Numbered from the stretch's first letter, positions 1-7,787 are shown. The stretch: DNA of 64,000 bases from Oceanospirillum sanctuarii (GCF_002150805.1 NZ_MTBA01000009.1:1-64000), one strand, 5' to 3'. Numbers and translations are program-made. The notes: generated by a model not told the origin, from the sequence alone.

Positions 1-45
1 AGAGTACAGATCAGGAGAGTACAGATCAGGAGAGTACAGATCAGA
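1..45. repeat. Three tandem 15-bp direct repeats at the window edge
   Basis: The unit AGAGTACAGATCAGG occurs three times in a row, the last copy ending in A instead of G. The array is cut by the window start, so its true copy number is unknown. It lies between an upstream gene outside the window and the terminator at 92-128. Confidence 0.8.
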
Positions 46-91
46 AAAGTATTAGAGCTTACCGTGATTTGATTGTTAGGTATTGAGAGCG

Positions 92-128
92 ACGCAGGTA
101 CGGACCGGAATCCGTACCTGCGTTTTTG
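92..128 (+). terminator. Rho-independent terminator of a gene upstream of the window
   Basis: A perfect 13-bp stem (92-104 with 111-123) encloses the 6-nt loop CCGGAA and is followed by TTTTTGCTTTT on the plus strand. There is no matching A-run on the left, so it serves a plus-strand gene whose coding part lies before the window. Confidence 0.85.
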
Positions 129-131
129 CTT

Positions 132-608
132 TTAGCCTTCAACATCCAGCAGGAAGCCGGTTTCCTGAGCTTCGCTACTGGTCAGCAGACTTTTCAGGGC
201 TTCAAAGTCGATGCCATCTTCGGTGAAAACCGCAGATGCCGCCTCTTCGCCATACTCTTCCACTAACTTAGCTTCCAGTTCTTCAGGAGATGCCATGCCC
301 TGTGGTGGCGGTGGAGGAGGCATTCCACCCATGCCACCAGGAGGTTGGCCACCCATACCTGGGCCTTCAGGGGCGTTAGCCGCCAAAAGCTCAGTCAGAG
401 CTTCCACATTCAGAGTGCCATCTTCGGCAACAATGCCGGTTGCTTCCTCACCAAAACGATCTGTCAGATTAGCAACCAGGCTGTCCAGATCGATATCGCC
501 ATCCTCAACGGATTGCGCCATGCGTTCTGCCATCTCCTCCGGGGAAGGTGGTTTACGCATCTCGTGCATCTGGCTCTGTCCAATACTCTGAACACTATTA
601 ATACTCAT
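132..608 (-). CDS. Small acidic two-repeat protein with Pro/Gly linker, unknown function
   Basis: 158-residue acidic protein that I do not recognise. It has two similar blocks, about residues 42-76 and 110-144. Each has a helix ending in (D/E)xFGEEA or EEYGEEA, then an EDG turn, then a second helix (VEALTELLA / FEALKSLLT). The blocks are joined by a Gly/Met/Pro-rich linker with a run of six prolines. The EDG-centred repeats vaguely recall EF-hand-like proteins of marine bacteria, but a full calcium loop is not evident. No signal peptide or membrane segment is seen. The start is well supported by AAGGAGAG just upstream of ATG. A sigma-54-like promoter lies about 110 bp upstream. Confidence 0.75.
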   Translation of the reverse strand: MSINSVQSIGQSQMHEMRKPPSPEEMAERMAQSVEDGDIDLDSLVANLTDRFGEEATGIVAEDGTLNVEALTELLAANAPEGPGMGGQPPGGMGGMPPPPPPQGMASPEELEAKLVEEYGEEAASAVFTEDGIDFEALKSLLTSSEAQETGFLLDVEG

Positions 609-720
609 AGGTCTCTCCTTAAATTGAGCTTTTTTGGAACGGGTCGTTTAAAAGCAAACCATGCCGTTTTGTCTTGCCGCTTTTTGGCAAAGAGCTCTGG
701 GTTACGGCAAGAGGGTAAGA

Positions 721-736
721 GCAATGCCAGTGCCGG
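721..736 (-). promoter_or_regulatory. Candidate sigma-54 promoter for the 158-aa gene
   Basis: On the minus strand GGCAC is followed five bases later by TTGC, giving the GG-N10-GC spacing required for RpoN (-24/-12) promoters. The consensus T before GG is C here. It would start transcription near 709, leaving a leader of about 100 nt before the start codon at 608. No activator site was identified. Confidence 0.35.
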
Positions 737-878
737 ATTTGTAAAACGAAACAAAGGTTTAGCTCTCTTAACGTGACTTGTTCTTTCTTAACGTTTCTTT
801 GCACTGTAAAGAGATAATGCAGTTTCTTTACAAAAGGCTCAGGCCGTAAGCTCCCGGTTTTGTGCAAAGAGATATAAA

Positions 879-904
879 AAAAGCGGCATTAAATTGCCGC
901 TTTT
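879..904 (-). terminator. Terminator downstream of cpxP
   Basis: AAAAGCGGCA (879-888) pairs with TGCCGCTTTT (895-904) around a 6-nt loop, with A-rich and T-rich flanks on both sides. It can terminate in both directions but lies just beyond the cpxP stop. Confidence 0.75.
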
Positions 905-961
905 AAAGGGTTATCCTCTTTTCTCAAATGGCGTTGCCGTCTGAGAAAAGCAGGCCGTTGA

Positions 962-1558
962 TCAGGACTCTGAGGCTTCAGTATCCGGCCGAGGCATAGG
1001 GCGCATCTCTTTGTGATGGTCGTGTTTTCCTTTGTGACCCTTATCACGCATGGAGTGACGCATATCTTCCATCAGTTCCATCTTGATGCGTTGCTCTGGT
1101 GTCAGTAACTGATAAACCTGCTGACGCATGGTCGCTCGCGCCTGCATGCGCTCTGCCATCTGTTTCTGGGCGTTTGTGATCAGTTCGTTAACCTTGTTCT
1201 GATAGTCGCTATCGGTTGGGTCGAGGTCCCGCATGGCCTGATGCAGGGCTTTAGGTGATGCACCTTCTTCTTTCTCAGATTTGTGCTGTTCAAACAGAGT
1301 TTTCAGTTGTGCCACCTGATCGTCGGTCAGCTCCAGATAGCGCTTCATTTTTTCCATTCGACGCTCAGAATGTTTTTCCATCATCTGTTGGCGCTGTTCC
1401 GGATCGCCACCAAAGCGGTGGTAGCCTTCACCGCGATCATTTTGATGGGCAGAAACCGCAGCACTGAGTGTCAGGGCTGCCAGAGTTGAGCCAATCAGTG
1501 CCAGTGATTTTTTGCTTTTCATGTTTTTCAGCAGAGATAGTTTTTTCATTACAGTCAT
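962..1558 (-). CDS. cpxP: CpxP/Spy-family periplasmic stress protein
   Basis: Periplasmic chaperone-like protein of the CpxP/Spy (LTXXQ) family, which binds misfolded proteins and, as CpxP, restrains the sensor CpxA. It carries an N-terminal signal peptide ending near AVSAH and the two signature motifs LTDDQVAQL and LTPEQR. The rest is helical and charged, with a His/Lys-rich C-terminus. The start at 1558 (MTVMKKL) is preferred because GGAG lies nine bases upstream; an in-frame ATG at 1573 has no ribosome site. Divergent orientation from cpxRA across a shared control region with a perfect CpxR box supports cpxP over spy. Confidence 0.85.
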   Translation of the reverse strand: MTVMKKLSLLKNMKSKKSLALIGSTLAALTLSAAVSAHQNDRGEGYHRFGGDPEQRQQMMEKHSERRMEKMKRYLELTDDQVAQLKTLFEQHKSEKEEGASPKALHQAMRDLDPTDSDYQNKVNELITNAQKQMAERMQARATMRQQVYQLLTPEQRIKMELMEDMRHSMRDKGHKGKHDHHKEMRPMPRPDTEASES

Positions 1559-1642
1559 CTTGATCATCTCCATCAGATGTTGAGTCGCCCTTGGTGGCGG
1601 TTTTATTCCGCTCAGTCATGGGCGTTTGCTTTCGATGGATGC

Positions 1643-1672
1643 AGTATGGGCTTTGGCTGCGCAAAGTTGTCA
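1643..1672 (-). promoter_or_regulatory. Candidate cpxP promoter
   Basis: On the minus strand TGACAA (-35, 1672-1667) and CATACT (-10, 1648-1643) are separated by 18 bp. The CpxR box lies about 10 bp upstream of the -35, as expected for activation by a response regulator. Confidence 0.4.
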
Positions 1673-1681
1673 CACACCGGT

Positions 1682-1696
1682 GTAAAGTTAGGTAAA
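1682..1696 (+). promoter_or_regulatory. CpxR binding box GTAAA-N5-GTAAA
   Basis: GTAAA at 1682-1686 and GTAAA at 1692-1696 with a 5-bp spacer match the known CpxR consensus exactly. The box sits between divergent cpxP and cpxR, about 124 bp from the former start and 145 bp from the latter, so it probably controls both. Confidence 0.85.
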
Positions 1697-1763
1697 ACCT
1701 GATCGGATAACAGGGGAGAAGCCTTACTGCGCCAGCCAAAGGCAGTATCATAGGCTTAAGATT

Positions 1764-1791
1764 TTGACTTGAATGCGTTTCGCCGTATTTA
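1764..1791 (+). promoter_or_regulatory. Candidate cpxRA promoter
   Basis: TTGACT (1764-1769) is followed after 16 bp by TATTTA (1786-1791), a good sigma-70 pair about 50 bp before the cpxR start. Two GTTAAA hexamers lie at 1803-1808 and 1814-1819, just downstream. Confidence 0.5.
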
Positions 1792-1841
1792 ACCCCCTAT
1801 TTGTTAAATAGCAGTTAAACAGCCCTTACCGAGGTAACCCT

Positions 1842-2576
1842 ATGTCCAATGAACGATTACTGCTGGTCGATGACGATAAAGAACTTTGCAGCCTGCTGAC
1901 GGAATACCTGAGTGCTGAGGGTTATCGGGTTGATTCCGCCTACAACGCACAGCAGGCGCTGGAAAAGTTACAGAGTCAGAGTTATAGCCTGATGGTGTTG
2001 GATATCATGATGCCCGGTACAACCGGGCTTGAGCTTCTGCAGCAGATCCGCCCCCGTATTACCCTGCCGGTGATTATGCTCACTGGTCGTGGTGATGAGA
2101 TCGATCGAATTCTGGGACTTGAGATGGGGGCTGATGACTATCTGGGCAAACCCTGTAATCCAAGAGAGCTGCTGGCACGGATTCGTGCGGTATTGCGTCG
2201 TATGTCGCCTCAGGCTCCTGTGGAAGGGCGTTTACCGGAGCAGCCGTTGGTCATCGGCGCTCTGAGTCTGAATCCGGCAACCCGTGATGCCCGCGTTGCG
2301 GATCAGCTTCTGGAGCTGACCAGTGCCGAGTTCAATGTGCTGGCGTATCTGATGCAGCACGCAGGACAGGTTTTAAGTAAAGAACAGCTGACCCGCTGGG
2401 TACTGCATCGTGATCTTACCGCTTACGACCGTGCGATTGATGTTCATGTCAGCCGTGTGCGTCAGAAACTGGCACCTTATTTTGAGCAGGCGGGGGGCGA
2501 ATCCGTGGAGATGATCAAGACGGTTCGCGGGCAGGGTTATATCTTTGTTTATACCGCTGATCAGGTTCAGGGCTAG
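1842..2576 (+). CDS. cpxR: Response regulator CpxR (OmpR family)
   Basis: DNA-binding response regulator of the envelope-stress system. The N-terminal receiver domain has the acidic pair after LLLVD, phospho-acceptor Asp54 in LDIMMPG, and the conserved Lys in GADDYLGKP. A C-terminal OmpR-type winged helix follows, with signatures LTSAEFNVLAYL, the recognition stretch around DVHVSRVRQKL, and VRGQGYIF. The 244-aa length fits the family. The gene is followed 4 bp later by the kinase gene, indicating one operon, and is divergent from cpxP with a CpxR box between them. Identity as CpxR rather than another OmpR-type regulator rests on that arrangement. Confidence 0.9.
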   Translation: MSNERLLLVDDDKELCSLLTEYLSAEGYRVDSAYNAQQALEKLQSQSYSLMVLDIMMPGTTGLELLQQIRPRITLPVIMLTGRGDEIDRILGLEMGADDYLGKPCNPRELLARIRAVLRRMSPQAPVEGRLPEQPLVIGALSLNPATRDARVADQLLELTSAEFNVLAYLMQHAGQVLSKEQLTRWVLHRDLTAYDRAIDVHVSRVRQKLAPYFEQAGGESVEMIKTVRGQGYIFVYTADQVQG

Positions 2577-2580
2577 CATT

Positions 2581-4032
2581 ATGTGGCGGTTTAACACCCT
2601 GTTCTGGAAAATCTTCGGTACCATCTGGCTGATCAGCTCACTGGCGATGTCGAGCGTGTTTCTGGTGTTGGCCAGCCGTGATGATCAGGATCGCTGGCGT
2701 CACTTGTTCGAAACCCAGTTTAAGGATCAGGCACTGGAATTGATCCGGGATTATGAAGCCAATGGCACAAGCCGTAATCCGGTTGTAGAGCCAGATGGAA
2801 GCATGATTGAACAGCCTTTTTTATGGGAAATGCCGGATCGACTGACCCGTTTTTATCTCACACGGGAAGAGCGCAATCGCCTTGAGCGTCAACGTCGTGA
2901 AGAGCGCTGGAGGGATGATCGTGAGGGGGGGCGTTTTCCGCCGCCTGATCACGGTTACAATCCACCACCAAAGCCACCGATCTGGCTCTATCAGGTAGAT
3001 TCGACCGGGGTGAATATCAATCAGATTACCGGCCACAGACGTCCTGCACCTCTGGATGCCTTTGCCCTGGATCTCACTTCCGATAGCGGGCAGGCATATC
3101 GCCTGATGGTCGAGCTGCCACCCCCTCTGCGGCATAAAGAGCGCTTTGCCAGTTATCTGTTTTCTATCCAGATGATTATGGTGATGGGGGTTGCGGCTAT
3201 CTCAGCTCTGATTCTGAGCTTTATGCTGATTCGCCCGATCCGGCAGCTGAGCGAGCACGTTAAGCAGATCTATCATCAGGGGGATCTGAGTACCCGTGCT
3301 TCCCGCAAGCTGAGCCAACGCCGGGATGAGCTGGGCGAACTGACCCGTGAGTTCGATCAGATGGCTGACTATGTAGAACGCACACTGCAAAGCCAGCAGC
3401 GTCTGCTGCAGGATGTCTCCCACGAACTACGCGCGCCTATGGCTCGTCTGCAGGTCAGTGCAGGCCTTGCGGAGCAGCAGTTGGGAGAGGGCAGTACGCT
3501 GGCGCAACGGATTAACCGGGAGTGCGAACGCCTTGATGGCCTGATCGCAGAGATTCTCTCCTTCAGCCGTCTGGAAAGTGCGCAGAAAGAGGGCGATCGG
3601 TTTGCTGTAAAAGAGCTGTTTGATGAGTTGGTAAGTGACCTGAGCTTCAGTCAACCGGAGCGTCCGGTCAACGTTCAAATTGAACCGGAGACCCTGCACC
3701 TGAATCTGAACCGGGATCTGTTGGCGCGGGCTCTCAGAAACGGCATCGGCAACGCCCTGAAATACACCCCGGAAGATAGCCTGTTGGAACTGACCGCCCG
3801 TCAACAGGGCGGCGAGCTACTGATTCGGCTGCGGGATCATGGTGAAGGTATCAGCGATGACCTGCTCAAAGAACTCTTTACCCCCTTTGTCAGAGGCACC
3901 GGAGGTCACGGAGACGGCTATGGTCTTGGTATGAGTATCGCCCGCCGTGCTGTTGAGCGTCTGGGTGGCACTTTGAAAGCAGAGAATCATCCCGAGGGTG
4001 GTCTTCAGTTATCGGTACGTTTGCCGGTTTAA
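2581..4032 (+). CDS. cpxA: Sensor histidine kinase CpxA
   Basis: Inner-membrane sensor kinase partner of CpxR, 483 aa from the ATG at 2581. It has TM1 at about residues 8-28, a periplasmic domain to about residue 205, TM2 near 206-225, HAMP (SEHVKQIYHQGDLSTRAS), then DHp with the phospho-His in VSHELRAPMARL. The ATPase domain follows with the N box (NGIGNALKYTP), DHGEGI, and GDGYGLGMSIARR. The periplasmic part contains an Arg/Pro-rich stretch (about 105-140) that is longer than usual and makes the protein larger than E. coli CpxA (457 aa). The ribosome site is weak and the gene is probably translationally coupled to cpxR. Confidence 0.88.
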   Translation: MWRFNTLFWKIFGTIWLISSLAMSSVFLVLASRDDQDRWRHLFETQFKDQALELIRDYEANGTSRNPVVEPDGSMIEQPFLWEMPDRLTRFYLTREERNRLERQRREERWRDDREGGRFPPPDHGYNPPPKPPIWLYQVDSTGVNINQITGHRRPAPLDAFALDLTSDSGQAYRLMVELPPPLRHKERFASYLFSIQMIMVMGVAAISALILSFMLIRPIRQLSEHVKQIYHQGDLSTRASRKLSQRRDELGELTREFDQMADYVERTLQSQQRLLQDVSHELRAPMARLQVSAGLAEQQLGEGSTLAQRINRECERLDGLIAEILSFSRLESAQKEGDRFAVKELFDELVSDLSFSQPERPVNVQIEPETLHLNLNRDLLARALRNGIGNALKYTPEDSLLELTARQQGGELLIRLRDHGEGISDDLLKELFTPFVRGTGGHGDGYGLGMSIARRAVERLGGTLKAENHPEGGLQLSVRLPV

Positions 4033-4046
4033 TGCCAGTCTGATGC

Positions 4047-4087
4047 AAAAAAGGGGCTGATGCTTTAAGCATCAGCCCCTTTTTTCT
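4047..4087. terminator. Bidirectional terminator between cpxA and the LysE gene
   Basis: A long GC-rich stem (AGGGGCTGATGC with its complement) is flanked by six A on the left and six T on the right. It can stop both cpxRA and the convergent LysE-family transcript. Confidence 0.85.
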
Positions 4088-4137
4088 TTGTAGCGATTCG
4101 ACGGTTAAGTGTGTCTTTGTCCTTCTTTTACCCTTAC

Positions 4138-4755
4138 TTAACCCTTCAGCCCCAGATAAACACCGGCACTCATCATAATACCGCCGGCGCTTTTGTTCAG
4201 GCGGTTCACCGATTGCTCGGAGCGGAGCATCTTGCTGGCCCAGGCGGCGAAACCTGCGATCAGCATCAGGCCTGCCAGCAGAGCAACAAAAGTCAGTCCG
4301 GCCGCCAGCCAGATATCCTGTGTGGTCAGTACTGTCAGATCCATAAAGGTCGGCAGGAAGGCGATATAGAAAAGGATCACCTTAGGGTTAGAGGCGGAGA
4401 TCAGAAAGCCCTGAATAAAACCGGCAAGGATACCCTGGTCAGCCCCTGCATTACCCTGTTGGCTCAGATCCGGTTTGCTGGTGAACATTTTATAACCCAG
4501 ATAAAGCAGGTACGCGGCACCGGCATAACGGATAACTGTAAACAATCCGCCCCAGTGTTCCGCAACCGCCGCAAGACCCAGACAGGCCAGAACCAGATAA
4601 ATAATATCGCTGGCAATCATACCTACGGACATGGGCAGGCAACTGCGGGAACCGAACATCATACCGCGGGCCAGAATGGCAAATACGCCGGGGCCGGGGG
4701 TGATGCCGAAGATAAAGATGGCGATAAAAAAGGTCAGTGCGCTTTCAAAAGACAT
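4138..4755 (-). CDS. LysE/RhtB-family amino-acid exporter
   Basis: Inner-membrane exporter of the LysE/RhtB family, 205 aa with five to six hydrophobic segments. The family N-terminus is clear (FxxGITPGPGVFAILARG), as is the second half's ISASNPKVILFYIAFLP, a hallmark of LysE translocators. These proteins export amino acids such as lysine, homoserine, threonine or leucine by proton exchange; the substrate here cannot be read from sequence. AAGGATCT precedes the ATG. The gene is monocistronic, convergent with cpxRA. Confidence 0.88.
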   Translation of the reverse strand: MSFESALTFFIAIFIFGITPGPGVFAILARGMMFGSRSCLPMSVGMIASDIIYLVLACLGLAAVAEHWGGLFTVIRYAGAAYLLYLGYKMFTSKPDLSQQGNAGADQGILAGFIQGFLISASNPKVILFYIAFLPTFMDLTVLTTQDIWLAAGLTFVALLAGLMLIAGFAAWASKMLRSEQSVNRLNKSAGGIMMSAGVYLGLKG

Positions 4756-5281
4756 AGCGAGATCCTTGCGGGAAATAGAGATTTAGGAGAGTTGCAGGAA
4801 ATATCACTGAGCGATGCGCTAATGCGCAGGGCTAAGATCTGTATTTTGGGTTTCACCGTAGAGGTTGTAAAGGTTGTTTCAGGATTGAAGCTATCTTTTT
4901 TGTGCGATGCAGCTAATAATGCTGCAGGGCAAAAAGACCCAGTAACGGGATCAATTTGTCAAAAGGATGGTATCAGTTAAATACAAGGGCAGATCGCTAC
5001 GACTTTAGAGGTAATATTCGCCCAATTGATAAGTTATTTAGCGGTTTTAGCTCAAGACTTTTCAGTCAGAATCCGTATAATTCTGCGCCATCCACGGGGT
5101 ATTGTAGACAAAATGTCGCAGTAATTATCTGATCCTGTAGATAGTTGGTGCGTACCCCAGATTATAACTAAAAAGGGATATCCAGAGACTCTGACTGACT
5201 GCTTAGCATGCGGGCAGAGAAGCCAAAAGCTGATTTCTGGTGTCGGTTCAATCCCAACAATATGACGAATGGCAAAGCTCT
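4756..5281. other. Long control region upstream of the LysE gene and mqo
   Basis: About 525 bp without a supportable gene. It contains the mqo promoter candidate at 5052-5081, hence a long mqo leader. A plus-strand open frame at 4111-4980 runs through it but is mostly the antisense of the LysE gene. Confidence 0.6.
5052..5081 (+). promoter_or_regulatory. Candidate mqo promoter
   Basis: A perfect -10 hexamer TATAAT (5076-5081) is preceded by the weak -35 TCAAGA (5052-5057) at 18 bp. It lies about 200 bp before the likely ATG. Confidence 0.45.
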
Positions 5282-6790
5282 ATGACCGCAAAAACTGCAG
5301 ATGTGTTGCTAGTAGGGGCCGGTGCGATGAGCACGACCCTGGGCATGCTGCTGAAGCAGCTGGATCCCTCCATTAACCTGATTATGGTAGAGCGCCTTGA
5401 CCACGTGGCGCACGAAAGTACCGACGGCTGGAACAACGCCGGTACCGGCCACGCCGCATACTGCGAGCTGAACTATACCCCTCAGCAAGCTGATGGCAGC
5501 GTAAACACTACCAAAGCTTTCGCAATCAACTCGGCCTTTGAGGTCAGCCTGCAATTCTGGTCCTACCTTGTGGAACAGAAGGCACTCCCTTCCCCTGAGA
5601 AATTTATCAATCCTGCGCCACACTGCAGCTTTGTCTGGGGCGAGAAGAATGTTGAGTTTTTGCGTACCCGCTATCAGACCCTGAGCAAATCACAGTCTTT
5701 CGAGGACATGGAATACTCTGAAGATCACGACGTGATTCGCCAGTGGATGCCATTGGTGATGCTGAACCGTGATCCTTCCGAAAAAGTTGCTGCGACCCGT
5801 GTTCGCTACGGCTCCGATGTTGATTTTGGTTCCGTTGCTCGCAACATGGTCGACCACCTGCAGAAGCAGGACGGTTTTGAGCTGCTGCTGAGCCACAACG
5901 TTCAGGATATCGACAAAGCTAAAGATGGCCGCTGGAACGTTAAGTTAAAAGATAAAAATGGCAGCAATGTGACAATCAATGCTGGTTTTGTCTTCCTGGG
6001 TGCCGGTGGTGGTGCTCTGCCTCTGCTTCAGAAATCTGATGTTAAAGAGGGTAAGGGCTACGGCGGTTTCCCTGTAAGTGGCATGTGGCTGGTTTGTAAG
6101 AAGCCAGAGATTGTTGAGCAGCACATGGCTAAGGTTTACGGCATGGCTCCGATCGGTGCGCCTCCTATGTCGGTTCCGCACCTGGATACCCGTATTATCA
6201 ACGGTCAGAAAGCACTGCTGTTTGGTCCGTTTGCCGGCTTCACCACCAAGTTCCTGAAGCAGGGATCTATGTTCGATCTGGTCAGCACCATCCGTCCGGA
6301 TAACCTGATGCCGATGATGTCTGTGGGCATGAACAACATGGATCTGACCAAGTATCTGATCAGTGAAGTACGTCAGTCTCACAGCGCCCGTTGTGACTCT
6401 CTGCGTAACTTCTTCCCTGAAGCTCAGGATGATGACTGGGAACTGGCTATGGCAGGTCAGCGTGTTCAGATCATCAAGAAAGATGAGCAGGGCAAAGGTA
6501 AGCTGGAATTCGGTACTGAAGCGATTACTACTGCTGATGGCTCTCTGGCAGCACTGCTGGGCGCCTCTCCGGGTGCATCCACTTCTGTAAATACCATGAT
6601 CGGTATTATCGAGAAGTGCTTTAAAGACCGTATGGAAAATGACGGTTGGAAGGAAAAACTGAAAGAGATGGTGCCATCTTATGGCCACACTCTGGCAGAC
6701 AATCCTGAGCTTCTGAAAGAGGTTCGTCAGCGTACTCTGACAACTCTGCAGCTGGATAAAGCTGAGAAGCAACAGGCGCAGGAAGCATAA
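5282..6790 (+). CDS. mqo: Malate:quinone oxidoreductase
   Basis: FAD-dependent peripheral membrane enzyme oxidising L-malate to oxaloacetate and passing electrons to quinone, an alternative or supplement to NAD malate dehydrogenase. It starts with the FAD-binding VLLVGAGAMSTTLGMLL, followed by the family signatures DGWNNAGTGHAAYCELNYTPQ and GGGALPLLQ, and the C-terminal GSLAALLGASPGAST. The ATG at 5282 gives 502 aa; an in-frame GTG at 5240 would add 14 residues. Neither has a good Shine-Dalgarno, so the start is uncertain. The gene is single, with its own terminator. Confidence 0.95.
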   Translation: MTAKTADVLLVGAGAMSTTLGMLLKQLDPSINLIMVERLDHVAHESTDGWNNAGTGHAAYCELNYTPQQADGSVNTTKAFAINSAFEVSLQFWSYLVEQKALPSPEKFINPAPHCSFVWGEKNVEFLRTRYQTLSKSQSFEDMEYSEDHDVIRQWMPLVMLNRDPSEKVAATRVRYGSDVDFGSVARNMVDHLQKQDGFELLLSHNVQDIDKAKDGRWNVKLKDKNGSNVTINAGFVFLGAGGGALPLLQKSDVKEGKGYGGFPVSGMWLVCKKPEIVEQHMAKVYGMAPIGAPPMSVPHLDTRIINGQKALLFGPFAGFTTKFLKQGSMFDLVSTIRPDNLMPMMSVGMNNMDLTKYLISEVRQSHSARCDSLRNFFPEAQDDDWELAMAGQRVQIIKKDEQGKGKLEFGTEAITTADGSLAALLGASPGASTSVNTMIGIIEKCFKDRMENDGWKEKLKEMVPSYGHTLADNPELLKEVRQRTLTTLQLDKAEKQQAQEA

Positions 6791-6821
6791 GCTCCGGCCC
6801 CAAGCGTTAGGTTTAGACCCG

Positions 6822-6852
6822 AAAAAACGGCAGCCATGGCTGCCGTTTTTTT
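6822..6852 (+). terminator. Terminator of mqo
   Basis: Perfect palindromic stem ACGGCAGCC/GGCTGCCGT with A-run before and seven T after, 31 bp beyond the mqo stop. Confidence 0.9.
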
Positions 6853-6942
6853 ATGCCTGCTTTTCTGCATCCGTATCGATGTTTTCCATTAGCCTGTTAT
6901 ACGGGTTAGTTGCCGTTATTGTATTTTCTTCCCATTTTTAAT

Positions 6943-6973
6943 TTGACCCGTCTACAGGTTCAGGGCTGATGCT
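6943..6973 (+). promoter_or_regulatory. MerR-type promoter/operator in front of the MerR gene
   Basis: TTGACC (6943-6948) overlaps the imperfect palindrome ACCCGTCTACAGGT (6946-6959), and a weak -10 (GATGCT, 6968-6973) follows after 19 bp. The over-long spacer with a central dyad is the architecture used by MerR-family regulators, which suggests autoregulation. Confidence 0.4.
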
Positions 6974-7001
6974 TAAGCCTCCACAGTAAACAGGTGAACT
7001 T

Positions 7002-7514
7002 ATGCTGACTGTTACTCAGCTGGCCCGACAGGCCGGAATCTCACGATCAACTCTGCTCTATTACGAGCGCGAGGGTTTGCTGAAACCGGCGTTGCGCTCT
7101 GAAAGCGGTTACCGCTATTACGGTGACGCTGAGCAGAACCGACTGAAGAGCATTGTGGCTTATCGTGGCTATGGCTTGGCTGTCAGCGATATTCACCAGC
7201 TGTTGGAACTTAATGACCGACAGGCTCAGGCACAGCTGCTGAAACAGCATTTTCAGCAGCTGGAGCAGGAGATCGGTCAGCTCAGACAGCAGCAGAAAGG
7301 CATTGTCGCCCTGCTGCAGGAACCGGAACTACTGGAGGAAAATAACGTGACGAAAGAACGTTGGGTCGCCATTATGCAAGCCGCAGGATTTGATGAAGAT
7401 GCCATGACCCGTTGGCATCAGACCTTTGAACAGATGGAGCCGGAAGAGCATCAGAAGTTTCTGGAATCCCTCGGTATCGCTGAGGAAGAGATTCAGAGAA
7501 TCAGAGGCTTTTGA
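7002..7514 (+). CDS. MerR-family transcriptional regulator
   Basis: 170-aa regulator with an N-terminal MerR winged helix: VTQLARQAGISRSTLLYYEREGLLKP, then YRYYGDAEQNRLKSIVAYR. A coiled-coil dimerisation helix rich in Gln spans about residues 78-108. The C-terminal part (about 115-168) is helical and acidic, unlike the short Cys-containing tails of metal sensors, so the effector is not a metal through classical Cys ligands. No partner gene is adjacent; its target is unknown. A 19-bp-spaced promoter with a dyad lies directly upstream. Confidence 0.85.
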   Translation: MLTVTQLARQAGISRSTLLYYEREGLLKPALRSESGYRYYGDAEQNRLKSIVAYRGYGLAVSDIHQLLELNDRQAQAQLLKQHFQQLEQEIGQLRQQQKGIVALLQEPELLEENNVTKERWVAIMQAAGFDEDAMTRWHQTFEQMEPEEHQKFLESLGIAEEEIQRIRGF

Positions 7515-7523
7515 GTGAAGAAG

Positions 7524-7550
7524 AAATGGAGGCTAAGCCTCCATTTTTTA
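7524..7550 (+). terminator. Terminator of the MerR gene
   Basis: AAATGGAGGC pairs with GCCTCCATTT around a short loop and is followed by T's. Its right end overlaps the stop codon of the minus-strand small ORF, so the two convergent transcripts share it. Confidence 0.8.
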
Positions 7551-7787
7551 GGATGCTTTCTTCGGTAGTGAGTGCACCCCGGTTGTCAGAGAATGTTGGT
7601 AAGACTGATTAAATTTTTGGTTAAGATCGGGTGATGTTTTTAAATTGCGGGTTCGTTTGCTGAGTAACTTACCCGTGTTTTGTCTCATGTTAGCTCTTCT
7701 GGCCTCGAGAGATTTCTGAATTGTTTCCATGGTAGAAAATAACTCATCGCAAAGTTCAACTGATCTTGAAAGAGAGCATTTTTTCAT
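7548..7787 (-). CDS. Small protein coupled to the c-di-GMP gene, unknown function
   Basis: 79-aa open frame beginning one base after the stop codon of the PAS-GGDEF-EAL gene (TAA-A-ATG), an arrangement typical of translational coupling. The predicted protein is basic and polar, largely helical in its first 45 residues, with no membrane segment or motif that I recognise. Its stop lies inside the terminator of the MerR gene. The reasons for calling it real are the tight junction, the shared strand and a length unlikely by chance in an AT-rich region; homologues would settle it. Confidence 0.5.
   Translation of the reverse strand: MKKCSLSRSVELCDELFSTMETIQKSLEARRANMRQNTGKLLSKRTRNLKTSPDLNQKFNQSYQHSLTTGVHSLPKKAS

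Larger units (their letters stand above)
609..961. other. Gene-free stretch between the small repeat protein and cpxP
   Basis: No convincing gene. A minus-strand open frame at 619-867 lacks protein-like composition. The stretch holds a sigma-54-like promoter (721-734, minus strand) and the terminator at 879-904. Confidence 0.6.

Noticed and set aside
619-867. 82-aa minus-strand open frame in the intergenic region upstream of cpxP
   Set aside because: No ribosome site, unusual composition and overlap with the sigma-54-like promoter; no sign of a real protein.
4111-4980. 289-aa plus-strand open frame
   Set aside because: It is mostly antisense to the clear LysE-family gene and has Gln/His/Gly-rich composition typical of a shadow frame.
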